Notes under the pieces: generated by a model
Databases searched by the model: none
Seen by the model: only the letters and a program-made list of their open reading frames with translations
What the model was told of the DNA's origin: nothing
Translations under genes and position numbers: made by a program
NCBI GenBank assembly: GCA_018398815.1
Contig: CM031620.1
Span: 61,074,444-61,138,443 of the forward strand
DNA length: 64,000 nt
Source: Conus ventricosus
Taxonomy: Eukaryota > Mollusca > Gastropoda > Neogastropoda > Conidae
Reading direction: 5' to 3'
Shown: piece after piece, positions 22,205-34,640 of the stretch
Layout of the letters: each line of letters begins with the position of its first letter
Position numbering within the stretch: position 1 is the first letter of the stretch

Positions 22205-23090
22205 AGAACGTTGATCAAGGCGGACCACGGTGAACAAAGGAAAAGACCACTCAAGACAGAACAAAGATAGATGAAGGCGGACCACATAGAACAAAGGAGA
22301 AGATAACTCAGGACAGAACAAAGATAGATGAAGCGGGACCACATAGAACAAAGGAAAAGACAATCAGACAGAACAAAGATAGATGAAGGCGGACCACATA
22401 GAACAAAGGAAAAGACAACTCAAGACAGAACAAAGGTAGATGAAGGCGGACCACATAGAACAAAGGAAAGACAACTCAGACAGAACAGACGGAACAAAGA
22501 TAGATGAAGGCGGACCACATAGAACAAAGAACAGACAAACTCAAGACAGAACAGACGGAACAAAGATAGATGAAGGCGGACCACATAGAACAAAGGAAAA
22601 GACACTCAAGACAGAACAAAGTAGATAGATGAAGGCAGACCACGAAGAACAAAGGAGAAGATAACTCAGGACAGAACAGAACCAAGTAGAAGATCAAGGC
22701 AGACCATGGATACAAAGAAGACAACTCAGGACAGAACAAAGCAGAAAGATCAAGGCTGATCGCAGAGAACAAGGAAGATAACTCAAGACAGAACAAAGTA
22801 GATAGATGAAGGCAGACCACAGAGAACAAAGGAAAAAAAACTCGAGACAGAACAAAGTAGATAGATGAAGGCAGACCACAGAGAACAAAGGAAAAACTCG
22901 AGACAGAACAAAGTAGATAGATGAAGGCAGACCACAGAGAACAAAGAAAAGAACTCGAGACAGAACAAAGTAGATAGATGAAGGCAGACCACAAAGAACA
23001 AAGGAAAAGAACTCAAGACAGAACAAAGTAGAAAGATCAAGGCTGATCGCAGAGAACAAAGAAGATAACTCAAGGCAGACTACACCAGTC
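22205..23090. repeat. Purine-rich minisatellite, unit about 55-65 bp, about 15 copies
   Basis: Units share CAGAACAAAGATAGATGAAG, then GCGGACCACATAGAACAAAG and GAAAAGACAACTCA. Left copies read GATAGATGAAGGCGG, right copies GTAGATAGATGAAGGCAG, a subfamily switch at about 22,620. The antisense WSAFIYLCSV frame is only the repeat. Confidence 0.9.
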
Positions 23091-23109
23091 AACAGAAGAG
23101 GAAAGGACG

Positions 23110-23211
23110 GAGGGGGGGGGGGGGGGGGGGGGAGTTAGACAGGGGCAGACTACACAGACGACGTGGATTACAGATGGTAAAGACATCTTTGTTGTCCGTG
23201 AAAGGTTCGGT

Positions 23212-23242
<31 letters not shown>

Positions 23243-23425
23243 CGGTTTCGGGGGGGAGGCCGGGCAGCCCGTCACCCCATTGTCCAATGGCCTGCCGTGC
23301 TCATCAAGCCACGCTCTGCCTCCCTTTGATTGGCTGGCAGACCCGGCGGTGCTTAATGAAATTGAACCCATATCAGATTAACTCCTTGGGAAATGAATGA
23401 GAGAAGGGGGGGGGGGGGGGGGGGG
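23110..23425. repeat. Three poly(G) tracts including a pure run of 30
   Basis: G tracts at about 23,112-23,132, 23,213-23,242 (30 G) and near 23,406-23,427. Sequence between is unique. G-quadruplex formation is likely. Confidence 0.9.
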
Positions 23426-23877
23426 GGAGAGAGTAAGGCATTAGTTCCGGGATGTCTTAAAAGTAGTGAATCACCAGCTTTCGGCTCTGTTGATTTGATT
23501 CGGTCAATTGTTGATGGGAAAAAGAAACCTTCGTGTCGTGGTAGGGATAGATTGAATTATTACAATAATTGTAATTCTGTGATTCTGTGATACCAGGATC
23601 TAGAATATTTGTGCACAAATCACAATCTGATATCTGTCGATGCAAGTCTATTCCGTCAAGAAGAAATAATTCATTTTTTATAGACAGCTAACGTCTGTTA
23701 CGACACGTGCATCGCAAATCAAAACGAACGTATTGTATCTCATGTTGAATTGCCTTGTCGGCTTTGTATGTGATTTCTGTCAACAGGAGCAGAATCCTAG
23801 AGACAGTTCGAAGCTTCTAGTTCCCCAGGGCAGTTGTTTGACATGAGAGATCGATACCTGAAGTGGTGTTTTTCAGT

Positions 23878-24700
23878 GATGGGGGGGGGGGGGGGGGGGG
23901 GGTGGTTCTATTTGAGATGAGGGTGGGGTAGTGGTTTTTTTTTGTTTGTTTTTTTCAGGGATAGTGGCGGAAGGGTGTTTTTCAGGGATAGGGGGAGAGT
24001 GTTTTTCTTTAGGGATAGTGGGAGTGTAAGTTGTGGTGTTTTTTTCAGGATAAGGAAGAAGTGGTCTTTTTCAGGGACAGAGTCAGAGTGGTATTTTTTG
24101 TTTTGTTTTTCAAGGATGGAGTTATGGGTGTTTTTTCAGGGATAGGGATTGAGTGGTGTTTTTGCAGGAATGGGGATGGAGTGTGTTTTTCAGGGATAGG
24201 GATGGAGTGGTGTTTTTCAGGGATGGGGATGGAGTGGTGTTTTTTCAGGGGTGGGGATGGAGTGGTGTTTTTTTTTTTCAGGGATGGAGGAGGCGTGGTG
24301 GTTTTTCTTTCAGGATTAGAGGTGTCGCGGTGTTGTTTTTTGTTGGGTTTTTTTCAGGGATGAGGGTGGAGTAGTATATTATTTCTTAAAGAATGGGAGT
24401 GGAATGGTGTTTTTCAGGGAAGCGGACGAAATGGTGTTTTCAGGGTTAAGGAAGAAATGGTGTTTTTCAGGGTTAAGGACGAAATTGTGTTGTTCAGGGT
24501 TAGGACGAAATGGTGTTTTTCAGGGTTAAGGAAGAAATTGTGTTTTTCAGGGTTAAGGAAGAAATGGTGTTTTTCAGGGTTAAGGAAGAAATTGTGTTTT
24601 TCAGCGATGAGGAAGGAGTGGTGTTTTCAACGATGATGAAGGAATGGTGTTTTTCAGTGATAAGGAAGGAGTGTTTTTCAGGGGTAAAGACAGTGTTTTT
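23878..24700. repeat. G/T-rich minisatellite, unit about 27 bp
   Basis: After a G run (23,881-23,902) the phrase TTTTTCAGGGATGGGGATGG recurs with many indels. From 24,400 a cleaner version, TTCAGGGTTAAGGAAGAAAT, repeats about seven times. Two related subfamilies in one array. Confidence 0.85.
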
Positions 24701-25250
24701 GTTTTTTGTTGTTGTTGTTTTTACACATCTTGGTGGTATCCTGGCATTCTGAAAAAATGCTTTGACTCCACCTTGTGTCCAGTTTCTTTCCTGTCGTCTG
24801 CTCTTTGCCTTTGTGACCCAGTCCGCTGCCTCTGTTCTTCCGTTGCACAGCATTTTCTATTGTCACAGTTCAAAACACGCTAGTTTGTTGTTGCTGTTGT
24901 TGTTGTTGGTGGTGCTGTTGTTGTAATCTATGGACTGGGTCATGAGAGTTTAGCCACAAGAATGGCACTAGCTATCCACCCTGCAGGGCAGTTGTGTTCT
25001 TGATGCAGCTTTTTTGTTTTCTCCATAAATCGTTTTTACTTTTTTGTAGATTGTAGGTGATGAATCGGTACGACCAAGGATTATTTCGCTGTCCCAAACA
25101 CTTTTTTTTTTCTCCCCTTGTTCGGAAAGTTCTTTTTTTTTTAATGGAACTGGTTACAGTGAATCATGCATCTTGCCCAAAGACTGGTAAAAAACTTTTC
25201 AGATGGTTCAAACTAGGCATGTAATATAGATTGAAAATCTTCAGTGTTAT
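24700..25250. other. Unique sequence between two arrays, no gene seen
   Basis: Contains GTT trinucleotide repeats (24,890-24,920) and T runs. No exon supported. Confidence 0.5.
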
Positions 25251-28200
25251 CAATATCACAGCCTGATCCAAACAAGTAGTGTTGCAGAGAGAGAGCGACA
25301 ACAATATCACAGCCTGATCCAAACAAGTAGTGTTGCAGAGAGAGAGCGACAACAATATCACAGCCTGATCCAAACAAGTGGTGTTGCAGAGAGAGAGAGC
25401 GACAACAATATCACAGCCTGATCCAAACAAGTAGTGTTGCAGAGAGAGAGCGACAACAATATCACAGCCTGATCCAAACAAGTGGTGTTGCAGAGAGAGA
25501 GAGCGACAACAATATCACAGCCTGATCCAAACAAGTGGTGTTGCAGAGAGAGAGCGACAACAATATCACAGCCTGATCCAAACAAGTAGTGTTTGCAGAG
25601 AGAGAGCGACAACAATATCACAGCCTGATCCAAACAAGTGGTGTTGCAGAGAGAGAGCGACAAAATATCACAGCTGATCCAAACAAGTAGTGTTGCAGAG
25701 AGAGCGACAACAATATCACAGCCTGATCCAAACAAGTGGTGTTGCAGAGAGAGAGCGACAACAATATCACAGCCTGATCCAAAAAGTGTTGCAGAGAGAG
25801 TAGCGACAACATATCACAGCCTGATCCAAACAAGGGGTGTTGCAGAGAGATGGCGACAACAATATCACAGCTGATCCAAACAAGTAGTTTGCAGAGAGAG
25901 AGAGCGACAACAATATCACAGCCTGATCCAAACAAGTGGTGTTGCAGAGAGAGAGCGACAACAATATCACAGCCTGATCCAAACAAGTGGTGTTGCAGAG
26001 AGAGAGCGACAACAATTCACAGCCTGATCCAAACAAGTGGTGTTGCAGAGAGAGAGCGACAACAATATCACGCCTGATCCAAACAATGTGTTGCAGAGAG
26101 AGAGCGACAACAATATCACAGCCTGATCCAACAAGTGGTGTTGCAGAGAGAGACGACAACAATTCACAGCCTGATCCAAACAAGTGGTGTTGCAGAGAGA
26201 GAGCGACAACAATATCAGCCTGATCCAAACAAGTGGTGTTGCAGAGAGAGAGCGACAACAATATCACAGCCTGATCCAAACAAGTGGTGTTGCAGAGAGA
26301 GAGCGACAACAATATCACAGCCTGATCCAAACAAGTGTGTTGCAGAGAGAGAGCGACAACAATATCACAGCCTGATCCAAACAAGTGGTGTGCAGAGAGA
26401 GAGCGACAACAATATCACAGCCTGATCCAACAAGTAGTGTTGCAGAGAGAGAGCGACAACAATATCACGCCTGATCCAAACAAGTAGTGTTGCAGAGAGA
26501 GAGCGACAACATTCACAGCCTGATCCAAACAAGTGGTTTGTTGCAGAGAGAGAGCGACAACAATATCACAGCCTGATCCAAACAAGTGGTGTTGCAGAGA
26601 GAGCGACAACAATATCACAGCCTGATCCAAACAAGTGGTGTTACAGAGGAGAGCGACAACAATATCACAGCCTGATCCAAACAAGTAGTGTTGCAGAGAG
26701 AGAGCGACAACAATATCACAGCCTGATCCAAACAAGTGGTGTTGCAGAGAGAGAGCGACAACATATATCACAGCCTGATCCAAACAATGGTGTTGCAGAG
26801 AGAGAGCGACAAACAATATCACAGCCTGATCCAAACAAGTGGTGTTGCAGAGAGAAGCGACAACAATATCACAGCCTGATCCAAACAAGTGGTGTTGCAG
26901 AGAGAGAGCAACAATATCACAGCCTGATCCAAACAAGTGTGTTGCAGAGAGAGAGCGACAACAATATCACAGCCTGATCCAAACAAGTGGTGTTGCAGAG
27001 AGAGAGAGAGCGACAACATATCACAGCCTGATCCAAACAAGTGGTGTTGCAGAGAGAGAGCGACAACAATATCACAGCCTGATCCAAACAAGTGGTGTTG
27101 CAGAGAGAGAGCGACAACAATATCACAGCCTGATCCAAACAAGTGGTGTTGCAGAGAGAGAGAGCGACAACAATATCACAGCCTGATCCAGACAAGTGGT
27201 GTTGCAGAGAGAGAGCGACAACAATATCACAGCCTGATCCAGACAAGTGGTGTTGCAGAGAGAGAGCGACAACAATATCACAGCCTGAACCAGACAAGTG
27301 GTGTTGCAGAGAGAGAGCGACAACAATATCACAGCCTGATCCAGACAAGTGGTGTTGCAGAGAGAGAGGAGCAACAACAATATACAGCCTGATCCAACAA
27401 GTAGTGTTGCAGAGGAGAGAGCGACAACAATATCACAGCCTGATCCAAACAAGTGGTGTTGCAGAGAGAGAGCGACAACAATATCACAGCCTGATCCAAA
27501 CAAGTGGTGTTGCAGAGAGAGAGCGACAACAATATCACAGCCTGATCCAAACAAGTGGTGTTGCAGAGAGAGAGCGACAACAATATCACAGCCTGATCCA
27601 AACAAGTGGTGTTGCAGAGAGAGAGCGACAACAATACCACAGCCTGATCCAAACAAGTGGTGTTGCAGAGAGAGAGCGACAACAATACCACAGCCTGATC
27701 CAAACAAGCAGTGTTGCAGAGAGAGAGCGACAACAATATCACAGCCTGATCCAAACAAGTGTGTTGCAGAGAGAGAGCGACAACAATCCCACAGCCTGAT
27801 CCAAACAGTGGTGTTGCAGAGAGAGAGCGACAACAATACCACAGCCTGATCCAAACAAGTGGTGTTGCAGAGAGAGAGCGACAACAATATCACAGCCTGA
27901 TCCAAACAAGTGGTGTTGCAGAGAGAGAGAGCGACAACAATATCACAGCCTGATCCAAACAAGTGGTGTTGCAGAGGAGAGAGCGACAACAATATCACAG
28001 CCTGATCCAAACAAGTGGTGTTGCAGAGAGAGAGCGACAACAATATCACAGCCTGATCCAAACAAGTGGTGTTGCAGAGAGAGAGCGACAACAATATCAC
28101 AGCCTGATCCAAACAAGTGGTGTTGCAGAGAGAGAGCGACAACAATATCACAGCCTGATCCAAACAAGTGGTGTTGCAGAGAGAGAGCGACAACAATATC

Positions 28201-29218
28201 ACAGCCTGATCCAAACAAGTGGTGTTGCAGAGAGAGAGCGACAACAATATCACAGCCTGATCCAAACAAGTGGTGTTGCAGAGAGAGAGCGACAACAATA
28301 TCACAGCCTGATCCAAACAAGTGGTGTTGCAGAGAGAGAGCGACAACAATATCACAGCCTGATCCAAACAAGTGGTGTTGCAGTGAGAGAGCGACAACAA
28401 TATCACAGCCTGATCCAAACAAGTGGTGTTGCAGAGAGAGAGCGACAACAATATCACAGCCTGATCCAAACAAGTGGTGTTGCAGAGAGAGAGCGACAAC
28501 AATATCACAGCCTGATCCAAACAAGTGGTGTTGCAGAGAGAGAGCGACAACAATATCACAGCCTGATCCAAACAAGTGGGTTGCAGAGAGAGAGCGACAA
28601 CAATATCACAGCCTGATCCAAACAAGTAGTGTTGCAGAGAGAGAGCGACAACAATATCACAGCCTGATCCAAACAAGTAGTGTTGCAGAGAGAGAGCGAC
28701 AACAATATCACAGCCTGATCCAAACAAGTGGTGTTGCAGAGAGAGAGCGACAACAATATCACAGCCTGATCCAAACAAGTGGTGTTGCAGAGAGAGAGCG
28801 ACAACAATATCACAGCCTGATCCAAACAAGTGGTGTTGCAGAGAGAGAGCGACAACAATATCACAGCCTGATCCAAACAATGGTGTTGCAGAGAGAGAGC
28901 GACAACAATATCACAGCCTGATCCAAACAAGTGGTGTTGCAGAGAGAGAGCGACAACAATATCACAGCCTGATCCAAACAAGTGGTGTTGCAGAGAGAGA
29001 GCGACAACAATATCACAGCCTGATCCAAACAAGTGGTGTTGCAGAGAGAGAGCGACAACAATATCACAGCCTGATCCAAACAAGGGGTGTTGCAGAGAGA
29101 GAGCGACAACAATATCACAGCCTGATCCAAACAAGTGGAGTTGCAGAGAGAGAGCGACAACAATATCACAGCCTGATCCAAACAAGTAGTGTTGCAGAGA
29201 GAGAGCGACAACAATTAA
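25250..29218. repeat. Large minisatellite, 51-bp unit, about 78 copies
   Basis: The unit includes ACAACAATATCACAGCCTGA, then TCCAAACAAGTGGTGTTGCA and a GAGAGAGAGCG end. Copies from about 27,900 to 28,560 are almost identical, whereas those from 25,250 to 27,000 carry many one-base deletions and variable GA number. Because 51 is a multiple of three and the unit lacks stops in some frames, long open frames occur on both strands (up to 585 codons on the minus strand). Frame-breaking indels between copies and the absence of flanking gene signals argue against a protein. Confidence 0.97.
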
Positions 29219-29219
29219 C

Positions 29220-30162
29220 AGCATCCACCAAACAAGCAAAAACAGAAAGCGGTGACGACAACCGCATTGAGACCAAAAGAAAATCGAAAAAAAAAAAAGA
29301 AAAAGGAGAAACAAAATATATACATAAAACAGGAGATCGGATGCTTATATGGTGTTCGCAGACACGCACGAAAAAAAAAAGGTTGTATGCATTCCGTTTG
29401 AAAAGCGTAAGGTTTTTCCACCTGTGCATGGTAGAAAAAAAAAAAAAACCTAACAGATTTTCTGTTGGGAAAATAAATAGGTGTGGGGAGAGTTCTTCAT
29501 TTTCAGTTTGTTTCGACCACTAACGAATCATGCGAGACAACCGTGGAACTACTTCCAGATACACCATTCTGCATTGCCTTTGTCAGGACTGGGACCATTT
29601 CTACAATCACGCTCTGTACCTGGCAGTTAAGACTGCCGTGAAGGCTACAGTTGAATCCAGTCAGATATTGATTTTCTAAACGGCAAACACACACACACAC
29701 GCGCGCGCGCACACGCACACACACACTCTTACACTTCTGAAGTCTAGTTTGTTTACTGAGGAAGAAGACTGTGTCCGCCACACCGTTCTCACCGACCCCG
29801 CTAACTGACAGCTTCAGAGAGTCTTTTGATGTTGACCACTCTGATTCCAAACATGTAACCACTCTACCTTATGTTAAATTTGATGTTGAAGATGAATCCC
29901 ACACAGTGTGAAAATCAGTACAGGCATATCATTAAGCCACAATAGACAATAGCGAATTTGAAACTGTTTTTAATTTTTTTTTTTTAAACGGAGAAGTCGT
30001 TTTATTTTTAAGCGAGTAAGACAGTTTTTTTTGTGGCGAGTTTCAAAGCTACTGTTATGAATTCACTTAACCTCATCAACTTCCCATGAAGCATCTCTAT
30101 GATGATTCAAGGTCGGCACTTCAAGCCGCAAAATGATTGCAATCACACACACACACACACAC

Positions 30163-30202
<40 letters not shown>

Positions 30203-30640
30203 AGAATTTAATCCAAATATGAATATAAAGAGGACCTGAAACCACATTTTGCCGAACTCACTGTCCCATAGTTCTCTCTCCGTCTCTATATGTATGCGTG
30301 TTCATTGTTCGTGAATGCGAGTGAGCCTCTAAATGCCTTGTCTATGTTTTCGTGACAAACACGGTACGGGTTGTTTGGATTGGAACCGATTCATATACGT
30401 AGTGTCCACCTAACAACCGGAGAGAATTGAAATGAAGAATGTAGCCACATCATACATCGTTGTGACGCCATACACCTTGCGATGACGCAGGGAAGGGGAA
30501 AAAGATTTCTTTTTAATGCAGGACAGAGATGGGGGGGGGTGGGGTGAAGCTGGAGGGTGGTGAAGTAAAGGGAAAAAGGTGGGGGTTGGGAAGGAACGGG
30601 GGGGGGGGGGGGGGGGGGAGTCCAGACAGTGCATCAGGGT
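29220..30640. other. Intergenic or intronic DNA; one weak exon candidate
   Basis: Includes A runs, a CA/CG microsatellite (29,687-29,724), (CA)n-(GA)n at about 30,144-30,200 and a poly(G) tract at about 30,598-30,618. The minus strand at 29,503-29,862 is open apart from the microsatellite-encoded part and reads as non-repetitive protein on both sides, but no family, splice sites or conserved motif is evident, so I do not call it a gene. Confidence 0.4.
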
Positions 30641-32099
30641 AAACAACCCGTGCCGACGTTATGACGGATAGCCAATTTCACAGCGGTTGAAATTCTGGCA
30701 GGCGGCTTTATAAGGAAAAGTCGTCAGACCGGAAACAGGAAGCGGATAATGGGGGTGCACCGACAGGGGCGGTAACTGACGGAAGGCAGACAGAAGTGTA
30801 CAAAGATATGAGGGGCAGTCAGGGATCATCGCCTCCTGGCCATCGTTTAAAGGAACGGTCACTCTGCGTTTGAACATGCAAGATTTTTATCTTTTAAGAC
30901 TTTCCTGGTTTATTGTGAGATTAGCAGACTGAAACAGATAACAATATAGATTCTTAAATGTGCGCATACACGCACCCCCCCCCCCCCCCCACACACACCA
31001 CACACAATGATGGACGGATCGATGGATAGACAACAGATAGAAAGTAAGAAACACAGACAGTAACGAGAGGTAGGTAGGCAGATATCGAGGTAGATACGTA
31101 GGTAGAGAGGAAGAAAGATAGGCAGTCAGGCATACACAGACAGACAGACAGATATGCGCACACGTAAAAAAAATATTTAAAAAACACACACACACACACA
31201 CTCTAGTACCACACCGCGCGCGCGCCCACGTAAAAAAAGGACACAGCAGAAGACAGTGTGCAGTAACGTGTCGTGTAGTTCACCGGGCTTTAAGAAACAA
31301 AGTGGGGTGGGGTGGAGCAGGGACATTCAAATCTGATAACATGATCAGCTGAAATACATTGTCGTGTGTTCTTCATACGTAGTTGACAGAAATTTCTCAA
31401 GGCGTGTTCTCGTTAACTTTTGTTTTTTTTAGTCTTTGACAGAACGAAGACGCGGTGGGAAGAAGAATGTTACTAAAAGTTGTCGAACGTGGAGAATGTG
31501 TGTCCCCCCCCCCCCCCCCCTCCCGAACTGCAGGTAGATCCCACAGAGTTCCCTCCCTACTGCTGCACTCCAGACGTTCGGGACTGGACTCAGCCGACAT
31601 GGGGGGGGGGGGGGGGGGGGGGGTGGTGGTCGGCCATTTCCTATTGAACGGTCGTCGTCTTGGGACACGTGTTCCTTCAGTGCTGTTGGTGGAACCTGGC
31701 CGTAACTACATTCAGTCAGTGTGTCCGTAGGGCAAGTACCGTTCTGCAGTGTTCGGGGTGTCTTCTTTTCCTTCTTCCTCCTCCACCTCGCCTGAGAAGT
31801 GTTCACTGACGGGTCAGGTACACCAGCAGACGGAATTCCGGCAGTACAACACGCAAGAGGACGGGTCCCTGACTTACAGTTCGTTCAGGAGTTGACGTCG
31901 TTGTGACAGTGACACTAGTGACAGACCGGTGCTAGGGCCTCCAGTTCATGGGAGACAGTGTTGTCCTAGCATTGCTACAGAACAGCCGTAGACGGTTACA
32001 ACGGCGAGGAGTGACTAATAGTGACGGCCTCGACTGGCAGCTGGTGCCATTGACGGACTGAAAAAAATCCTGACGAAACCCCCAACCTTGGACTGACCC

Positions 32100-32105
<6 letters not shown>
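30640..32105. other. Intergenic or intronic DNA with G/C tracts
   Basis: C run at about 30,976-30,990, GATA/GTAG-rich stretch 31,015-31,150, C run 31,504-31,520, G run 31,601-31,622. No gene supported. Confidence 0.5.
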
Positions 32106-32107
<2 letters not shown>

Positions 32108-32146
<39 letters not shown>

Positions 32147-32151
32147 AGAGA
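32108..32151. repeat. (GA)n microsatellite
   Basis: About 20 GA units with one AA interruption, followed by a short GT run. Confidence 0.9.
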
Positions 32152-32439
32152 GTTGTGTGTGTGTGCAAGAGCTTCAGTACAAAAAACGAACTTGTCCAAA
32201 GTGTAAAAACACTTTAAATGTAAAAAAAAGGGGGGAGGGAGGGGGGGGGTGGAGGATGGAAAAGCGTGATGGATGGATTCATCGTTTGTATGCGGGGAGT
32301 ATTCAGCATACGTGTATACCCTATTCCTGTATGTATCTCATATATTTCATACTGTATATTCCATATTCACTTTTTAAAAAAGGGAAATTGTCTGGGAAAA
32401 CGCGAAAGAAAGATAATTTTGGTATGACGTCCTTCTCTA

Positions 32440-32525
32440 CCCTGTGCGCGTGTGTGTGCGTGTTCGTTAGTGTGTGCGTCTGTGGGGGGGGGGGGGGGGG
32501 GGTGGGGCTGTGCTCGCACGCGCGC

Positions 32526-32556
<31 letters not shown>

Positions 32557-32560
32557 CGGA
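32440..32560. repeat. Compound GT microsatellite with poly(G)
   Basis: GTGTGCGT blocks, an 18-20 base G run near 32,484-32,502, then (GT)n to about 32,555. Confidence 0.9.
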
Positions 32561-32868
32561 GGAGGGGGAGGGTAAGCGATGCCCCCTTACTACTTCTTTC
32601 CTTGCTTAAGACCTCACTGCAGAAGGAAGCCACCTCATCCCGTGAATGACAATCGTTAATGGATTACCAGTTTTGGTCACGCGCCATATTCTTTCTTTGA
32701 GGCGACTTCAGCAACTAAACGGTTTGATTCGTTCCCATGTTGTTGGAATAAAGTCCAGTTGATAGCAACTTTTACAAGTAAAAGCCATCGCCTCTTTCCA
32801 TAATTACCACAGTAAAAGATTTCCGTTCTCAAACACCGTCTGTCCTGTTTCAAGGATTTGGTTCAGTT

Positions 32869-33088
32869 ACCCACGATGTAGTTTGTCATACAAATGTCCA
32901 GACAGGCTTCAGTACATGGTTCAGTATAATCCCACGATGTAGTTAGTCGTACAAATGTCCAGACGGGCTTCAGTACATGGTTCAATTGTCCCACGATGTA
33001 GTTTGTCATACAAATGTCCAGACAGGCTTCAGTACATGGTTCAATTATCCCACGATGTAGTTTGTCATACAAATGTCCAGACACTGAG
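32869..33088. repeat. Tandem repeat, about 60-bp unit, just under 4 copies
   Basis: Units read CCCACGATGTAGTTTGTCAT, ACAAATGTCCAGACAGGCTT and CAGTACATGGTTCAAT. The last copy is cut at CCAGACA. Confidence 0.9.
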
Positions 33089-33534
33089 ATTTTTTTTTTA
33101 TCTTTCCTCTTCCGTCCCCCGCTCTCCCCACCCCGTGTCATTCTTCCAGCTAGAAAATAGCCTTCCCTCCTCCTACCCTACCTGCTTATCGCCCCCACCC
33201 CGCCCCCCCCCCGGTCTCCACATGTCATTTGCCCTTCTGACGCCTCCATTCCCTCTGTTGTCATGAGTCCCCAGGTCCCACAGCCGTCTCGAATGACATT
33301 CCCCGAGGTTCAGTAGGATAGACCGAGTTCTGGTGTTCGTGTGTGAACGTGCGCGCGCGCGCGCACGCATGTGTGTATGTGTATGTGTGAAATGACACAT
33401 GCGTGCGTGTATGTGTGTGTGCGTGCGTTTTGGTGTGTTAGAGTTGGTGCTCTTTGAGCGCTGTCCCCATTACTTTCTCTCACCTTCCACAGATGAAGAC
33501 TCGCACGGTAAAGAAGAGACGTCACGTCTTGCAA

Positions 33535-33540
<6 letters not shown>

Positions 33541-33579
<39 letters not shown>

Positions 33580-33612
33580 TATATTATATATATATTATAT
33601 ATATATATATAA
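33541..33612. repeat. (AT)n microsatellite
   Basis: About 70 bases of AT alternation with a few phase changes. Confidence 0.9.
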
Positions 33613-34079
33613 AACAAAACAGCATATCATAAACCTGCAGCTATTTTTGATCACAGACGTCTTTATTTTGTAACTTCATACCAAAGATCAATTCGGTTCG
33701 CTCGGAGCTTGTCGGGTTGGAACAAATGATCGGCAGTGACCTTTACAACTGAGATCACCATCTCGGTCTGCTGTTGCCTTAGTTGAAAATGTCGGTTATC
33801 AGCACGGTGCGTCATGGTTAACGGGGTTTGATCCGCCTGCCCCACGACGACACGTCTGGCACAAATACAGGGACAGGTGTGGATGCTCATCAGTGCTTGG
33901 AAGTTCCACAGTAGAGGTTTCAGAACATTAAGTGATACCACCACCACCACCACCCCTCTTCTCCCTTTCCTCATTTTATACTAGGCCTGCATTTCTGTTA
34001 AAAAGAAAAATAGGCAAGTAACACGTCGCCTATTCCCCCTTCTCCATCCCCACTTAATTCCCCTCACCCCGTTGCTCCT

Positions 34080-34099
34080 CTCTCTCTCTCTCTCTCTCT

Positions 34100-34157
<58 letters not shown>
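34080..34157. repeat. (CT)n followed by (TA)n
   Basis: Ten CT units, then about 27 TA units, immediately left of dispersed repeat family B. Confidence 0.9.
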
Positions 34158-34158
<1 letters not shown>

Positions 34159-34184
34159 TAAATAGTATATCGAATAATTAAGTA

Positions 34185-34400
34185 GTGGAGGGAAACAAGT
34201 GCAGGCTAACAATTTTCATAAAGATTTTTTTCAAACGGGGGGGGGGGGGGGGGGGGGGTGAAGATAAAGAAAATGGGAACGTGAAATTAAGAAAATGTAT
34301 TACAAATATGAAAAACCCTTCACTAGCTGTATGAGTGAACATCAAAATATCTCTTGAAGGCAGATATATTTGTATTGCCTGCTCCTAGGCCTTTCGTCTG
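34185..34400 (+). repeat. Dispersed repeat family B, copy 1
   Basis: Shared with 63,285-63,525 in the same orientation, notably GAAATTAAGAAAATGT, CTTCACTAGCTG, and GGCAGATATATTTGTATTGC followed by CTGCTC and GGCCTTTCGTC. A poly(G) tract (about 34,239-34,258) interrupts this copy where copy 2 has a G-rich sequence. Confidence 0.75.
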
Positions 34401-34534
34401 CTGGATCGGACTCATCAGGGAGACACGGCTGATGGTGTCTGTGTTCTTGGTGTCAAATAGAGAAGCACCACAGTCCATAATTCTGTGGTGTTCTCACCAC
34501 CAAGGGTTCCAAAAAACATAACTAACACACACAC

Positions 34535-34640
34535 ACACATAATATATATATATATATTATATATATATAATATATATATATAATATATATTATATATCAT
34601 TATTATTACTATTATTATAATTATTACTATTGTTATTGTG
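34535..34640. repeat. AT/ATT microsatellite next to SINE tail
   Basis: TATATA blocks passing into ATT repeats up to the SINE 3' end at 34,641. Confidence 0.8.

Noticed and set aside
27123..28880. 585-codon minus-strand frame
   Set aside because: It is the 51-bp minisatellite read through; neighbouring copies break the frame and no gene signals flank it.
25250..29218. Possible CRISPR array
   Set aside because: Repeats are contiguous with no unique spacers, and the DNA is eukaryotic in character.
33541..33612. (AT)n run as a replication origin or matrix attachment site
   Set aside because: Ordinary microsatellite; no further evidence.
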